Positions 5,780 through 8,162 of a stretch of DNA of 8,162 nucleotides are shown in pieces. The notes under the pieces are model-generated. The model saw only the letters and a program-made list of their open reading frames with translations, searched no databases and was not told the DNA's origin. Numbering within the stretch: position 1 is the first letter of the stretch; each line of letters opens with the position of its first letter. The DNA is from Methanobacteriota archaeon (GTDB lineage: Archaea; Thermoplasmatota; Poseidoniia; Poseidoniales; Thalassarchaeaceae): the NCBI GenBank assembly GCA_002724815.1, contig PBPV01000008.1, positions 29,829 to 37,990 of the forward strand. The letters are read 5' to 3'. The position numbers were made by a program, and so were the translations under genes.

Positions 5780-5787
5780 GTACCCTC

Positions 5788-7323
5788 ATGTGTGGCATCA
5801 TCGGTGTCGTCGCCCAAGTCGGGACCCCTGCGTCTCCTGTCATCTACGACGGACTGACTGTTTTGCAGCACCGCGGACAGGATGCTGCCGGAATCGTGAC
5901 TTGTGACGGTGAGCAACTATTCCAGAGAAAGTCAAACGGTCTGGTTCGCGATGTTTTCCAACAGCGCCACATGGAAACCTTGGCAGGACACATGGGAATC
6001 GGCCATGTTCGATACCCCACTGCTGGAACATCTTCCTGTGCTGAAGCCCAACCGTTCTACACCAATTCACCCCATGGAATTTCACTTGCCCACAATGGCA
6101 ACTTGACCAATGCGGACGAACTTAGAACACAGCTATACAGAGAAGATCTGAGGCATGTCAACACCAACAGTGACTCTGAAGTATTGATGAACATCTTTGC
6201 ACACGAATTGCACAAGCGAGGGAAAATGTACATTGGTGAAGAATTGCATCTCGATGTGGCAGATATTTTCCATGCTGTCGCTAAGGTCCATGAGAGGTGC
6301 CGTGGTGGTTACGCCATCATCGCCATGATTACCGGTTATGGAATTCTCGGATTCCGTGACCCATGGGGGATTCGCCCACTGATTTTAGGTCGTCGTGAAG
6401 GTACGAATGGTGGGGAAGAATGGGTTCTCGCATCCGAATCGGTTGCCTTGCAGGCATTGGGTTGTGAAATCGTCAGAGACATCGACCCTGGTGAAGCTGT
6501 ATTCATCACGGCTGGTGGACAGTTCTATGAGAAACAATGTGCAGAATCCCCAACTTATTCGCCTTGTATCTTTGAGCATGTTTACTTCGCACGCCCAGAC
6601 TCAATTATCGATGGAATTAGCGTACATCGTGCGAGATTGAAAATGGGACGCAAACTCGCATCTAGAATCCCAAAAGAATTCCCTGACTCAAACATCGATG
6701 TGATCGTGCCTGTCCCCGACAGTGGTCGAATTGCTGCAATGGAATTGGCCAAAGATTTGGGCATCCCGTTCCGTGAAGGATTTGTGAAGAATCGTTATGT
6801 TGGCCGCACATTTATCATGCCAGGACAAGCGATTCGAAAAGACAGTGTGCGCAAGAAACTGAATCCAATCCCTTACGAATTTGAGGGGAAAAACGTGCTA
6901 TTGGTGGACGACAGTATCGTCCGAGGAAACACCAGTGCCAAAATTGTTCAAATGGCGAGAGACGCTGGAGCCAGCAAAGTCTTCTTCGCCAGTGCGGCAC
7001 CCCCTGTAATCCATCCAAACGTGTATGGAATCGACATGCCTGCCAAGACTGAATACATCGCTCATGGACGAACTCAAGAGCAAGTTAGTGAGAAAATTGG
7101 TGCGGACTGGTTGATTTATCAAACGTTGGAAGACCTCATTGATGCCTGTAGTGGCGGTTCCCGAAATATCGACACCTTCGATACGTCTTGCTTCAATGGT
7201 GAATATGTGACAGGAGACATCGATGATGCCTATCTTGAGAAATTGGAAAACTCCCGTAATGATGCTGTGAAAACGGCTCAAATCAAGAATGATGAGATTA
7301 TCGAAATCCACAACGAGCCCTGA
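5788..7323 (+). CDS. purF: Amidophosphoribosyltransferase PurF (non-iron-sulfur type)
   Basis: A 511-residue enzyme for the first committed step of purine synthesis: PRPP plus glutamine to 5-phosphoribosylamine. The N-terminal Ntn-type glutaminase starts directly with Met-Cys2-Gly-Ile-Ile, so the nucleophile is freed by Met removal with no propeptide. Arg75, Asn103-Gly104 and Asp129 are the expected glutamine-site residues. The phosphoribosyltransferase half carries the Lys-Asn-Arg-Tyr-Val-Gly-Arg-Thr flexible loop (334-341) and the PRPP loop Leu-Val-Asp-Asp-Ser-Ile-Val-Arg-Gly (372-380). Of the four cluster cysteines of the Bacillus-type enzyme, two positions are non-cysteine here (Asn411 in His-Pro-Asn-Val-Tyr-Gly; Asp465), so no 4Fe-4S cluster is expected. 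Length, lack of propeptide and the tail Glu-Ile-His-Asn-Glu-Pro match the E. coli-type enzyme. The start is fixed by Cys2 although no ribosome site is seen. The next gene follows after 9 bases. Confidence 0.97.
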   Translation: MCGIIGVVAQVGTPASPVIYDGLTVLQHRGQDAAGIVTCDGEQLFQRKSNGLVRDVFQQRHMETLAGHMGIGHVRYPTAGTSSCAEAQPFYTNSPHGISLAHNGNLTNADELRTQLYREDLRHVNTNSDSEVLMNIFAHELHKRGKMYIGEELHLDVADIFHAVAKVHERCRGGYAIIAMITGYGILGFRDPWGIRPLILGRREGTNGGEEWVLASESVALQALGCEIVRDIDPGEAVFITAGGQFYEKQCAESPTYSPCIFEHVYFARPDSIIDGISVHRARLKMGRKLASRIPKEFPDSNIDVIVPVPDSGRIAAMELAKDLGIPFREGFVKNRYVGRTFIMPGQAIRKDSVRKKLNPIPYEFEGKNVLLVDDSIVRGNTSAKIVQMARDAGASKVFFASAAPPVIHPNVYGIDMPAKTEYIAHGRTQEQVSEKIGADWLIYQTLEDLIDACSGGSRNIDTFDTSCFNGEYVTGDIDDAYLEKLENSRNDAVKTAQIKNDEIIEIHNEP

Positions 7324-7328
7324 GGTGA
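7322..7328 (+). promoter_or_regulatory. Shine-Dalgarno site of the ThiI-like gene
   Basis: GAGGTGA overlaps the purF stop codon and lies 4 bases before the ATG at 7333. It supports that start over the in-frame ATG at 7345 and suggests coupling to purF translation. Confidence 0.65.
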
Positions 7329-7332
7329 TGTG

Positions 7333-8162
7333 ATGGGCCAATGGATGGTCCGCATTGGGGAATCCATGCTGAAATCAAGACCGGTTCGTAAGCAATTCAC
7401 ACGGGTCTTGACTCAAACCCTCATTGCTCAATGTCGGCTTCGTGGTGCAACCATTGAAATCCGTGCAGAAGGGGGTCTGGTCTACGTCCGTGGAGACCAG
7501 GATGAAGAAATTGTGGATGCACTGAAGCATACATTTGGGGTGAATGCTGTCGACCCCTATACCGAAGTTGAACTGGACCCCGAGGCGGTTGCCGAATTGG
7601 CACTTGAACGAAATCCCAACCCCTCTGGTACCTTCGCAGTACAGTGTAGACGGCACGGCGAAAGAGGTGAGTGGACCAGTCAATCATTTGCGAGTACTGT
7701 CGGTGCAAAGGTGCTCGAAAAAGTCGATTTGAAGGTCAATCTACGCGATCCAGATTGGGCCCTTCGAGTCGCCTTATTTCCCGATAAGGTGCATCTCTTA
7801 GGCACCCGATTCATGGGACCAGGGGGCTTGCCCTCGGGTGTTCAAGGACTGGTTTTGGCCAATTTAGAATCCGAGGAAGACATGCTTTCAGCTTGGTTGA
7901 TGATGCACAGAGGATGTCGAATCAGACCGATCAAAGGATCTGCTGAATCACTTCAACAATGGGACCCTGCACTCGCTTCGGAGCGATACAGTACTCAATT
8001 GGTCACGGGCCCTGGTGGAGTGTCAAATCCAGAGCCATGGGGAGTCGTGGCTCACGAACTCGCCGAAGCACCAACAAGCATTGGTGAAGATGAAGATGTG
8101 CGGACACCTCTAGTAAACTTGGAACCACTCGTAGGATGGAGCGAAAGCGAAATTGAGGCCCT
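7333..8162 (+). CDS. ThiI-like THUMP protein with degenerate PP-loop domain (3' partial)
   Basis: The visible 276 residues follow the layout of the tRNA 4-thiouridine synthase ThiI. The N-terminal ferredoxin-like part has Arg-Ile-Gly-Glu-Ser-Met-Leu-Lys (7-14). A THUMP domain (about 75-170) carries Val-Asn-Leu-Arg-Asp-Pro-Asp and Gly-Pro-Gly-Gly-Leu-Pro-Ser-Gly. The AANH/PP-loop domain begins at about 171. In active ThiI the next strand leads into Ser-Gly-Gly-X-Asp-Ser, which binds ATP. Here that place reads Leu-Glu-Ser-Glu-Glu-Asp-Met (178-184), one residue shorter, and the following helix resumes normally (Leu-Met-Met-His-Arg-Gly-Cys, 189-195). The later conserved Gly-Glu-Ser-Leu-Gly-Gln segment is also lost, while Pro-Leu-Val-Gly-Trp (265-269) keeps the downstream pattern. 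The frame is intact, so this looks like a maintained pseudoenzyme and not a decayed gene. It probably binds tRNA but cannot activate uridine with ATP. The 3' end is beyond the window. Confidence 0.85.
   Translation, partial: MGQWMVRIGESMLKSRPVRKQFTRVLTQTLIAQCRLRGATIEIRAEGGLVYVRGDQDEEIVDALKHTFGVNAVDPYTEVELDPEAVAELALERNPNPSGTFAVQCRRHGERGEWTSQSFASTVGAKVLEKVDLKVNLRDPDWALRVALFPDKVHLLGTRFMGPGGLPSGVQGLVLANLESEEDMLSAWLMMHRGCRIRPIKGSAESLQQWDPALASERYSTQLVTGPGGVSNPEPWGVVAHELAEAPTSIGEDEDVRTPLVNLEPLVGWSESEIEA

Overview
The window reads as a stretch of archaeal chromosome. The strongest reason is a minus-strand run of genes for ribosomal protein L44e, ribosomal protein S27e, translation initiation factor 2 alpha, Nop10 and a PAC2-family protein. 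This is a classic archaeal informational operon. A gene for ribosomal protein L37e and a small ubiquitin-like protein ending in Gly-Gly agree with it. Together with a bacterial-looking PurF and the overall codon style, this suggests a Thermoplasmatota-type euryarchaeon, possibly marine group II (Ca. Poseidoniales). That lineage call is inference from gene content and not from a marker comparison.

Layout. Bases 1-1401 (+) hold the 3' part of a gene for a Cas4/RecB-like PD-(D/E)XK nuclease fused to two OB-like domains; its start lies outside the window. It converges on a 66-residue SAMP/ThiS/MoaD-like modifier (1398-1598, -), and the two stop codons share the palindrome TTAA. Immediately upstream of the modifier, on the same strand, is a tRNA-Ser(CGA) with an encoded CCA end (1633-1718, -). 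Upstream of that is the L44e > S27e > aIF2alpha > Nop10 > PAC2 operon (4041 down to 1761, -). A 115-base divergent spacer with one AT-rich TATA-like element separates it from two translationally coupled genes for unknown membrane proteins (4157-4990 and 4987-5457, +). L37e (5531-5716, +) follows, with hairpin-forming sequence on either side. PurF (5788-7323, +) comes next, and the window ends inside a ThiI-like THUMP protein gene (7333 to the edge, +).

Function. Most genes serve translation, tRNA and rRNA modification, or protein turnover. The PAC2 protein ends in Phe-Tyr-Val, which fits the HbYX motif used to dock on the proteasome alpha ring, and a ubiquitin-like modifier gene lies close downstream. 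The most unusual points are a ThiI homologue whose ATP-pyrophosphatase motif is destroyed, an L44e that has lost most of its zinc ligands, a PurF of the Enterobacteria type without the iron-sulfur cysteines, and the unknown 7-TM/4-TM pair. No CRISPR array, insertion sequence or phage gene was seen. Every stretch of more than 300 bases is covered by a gene.
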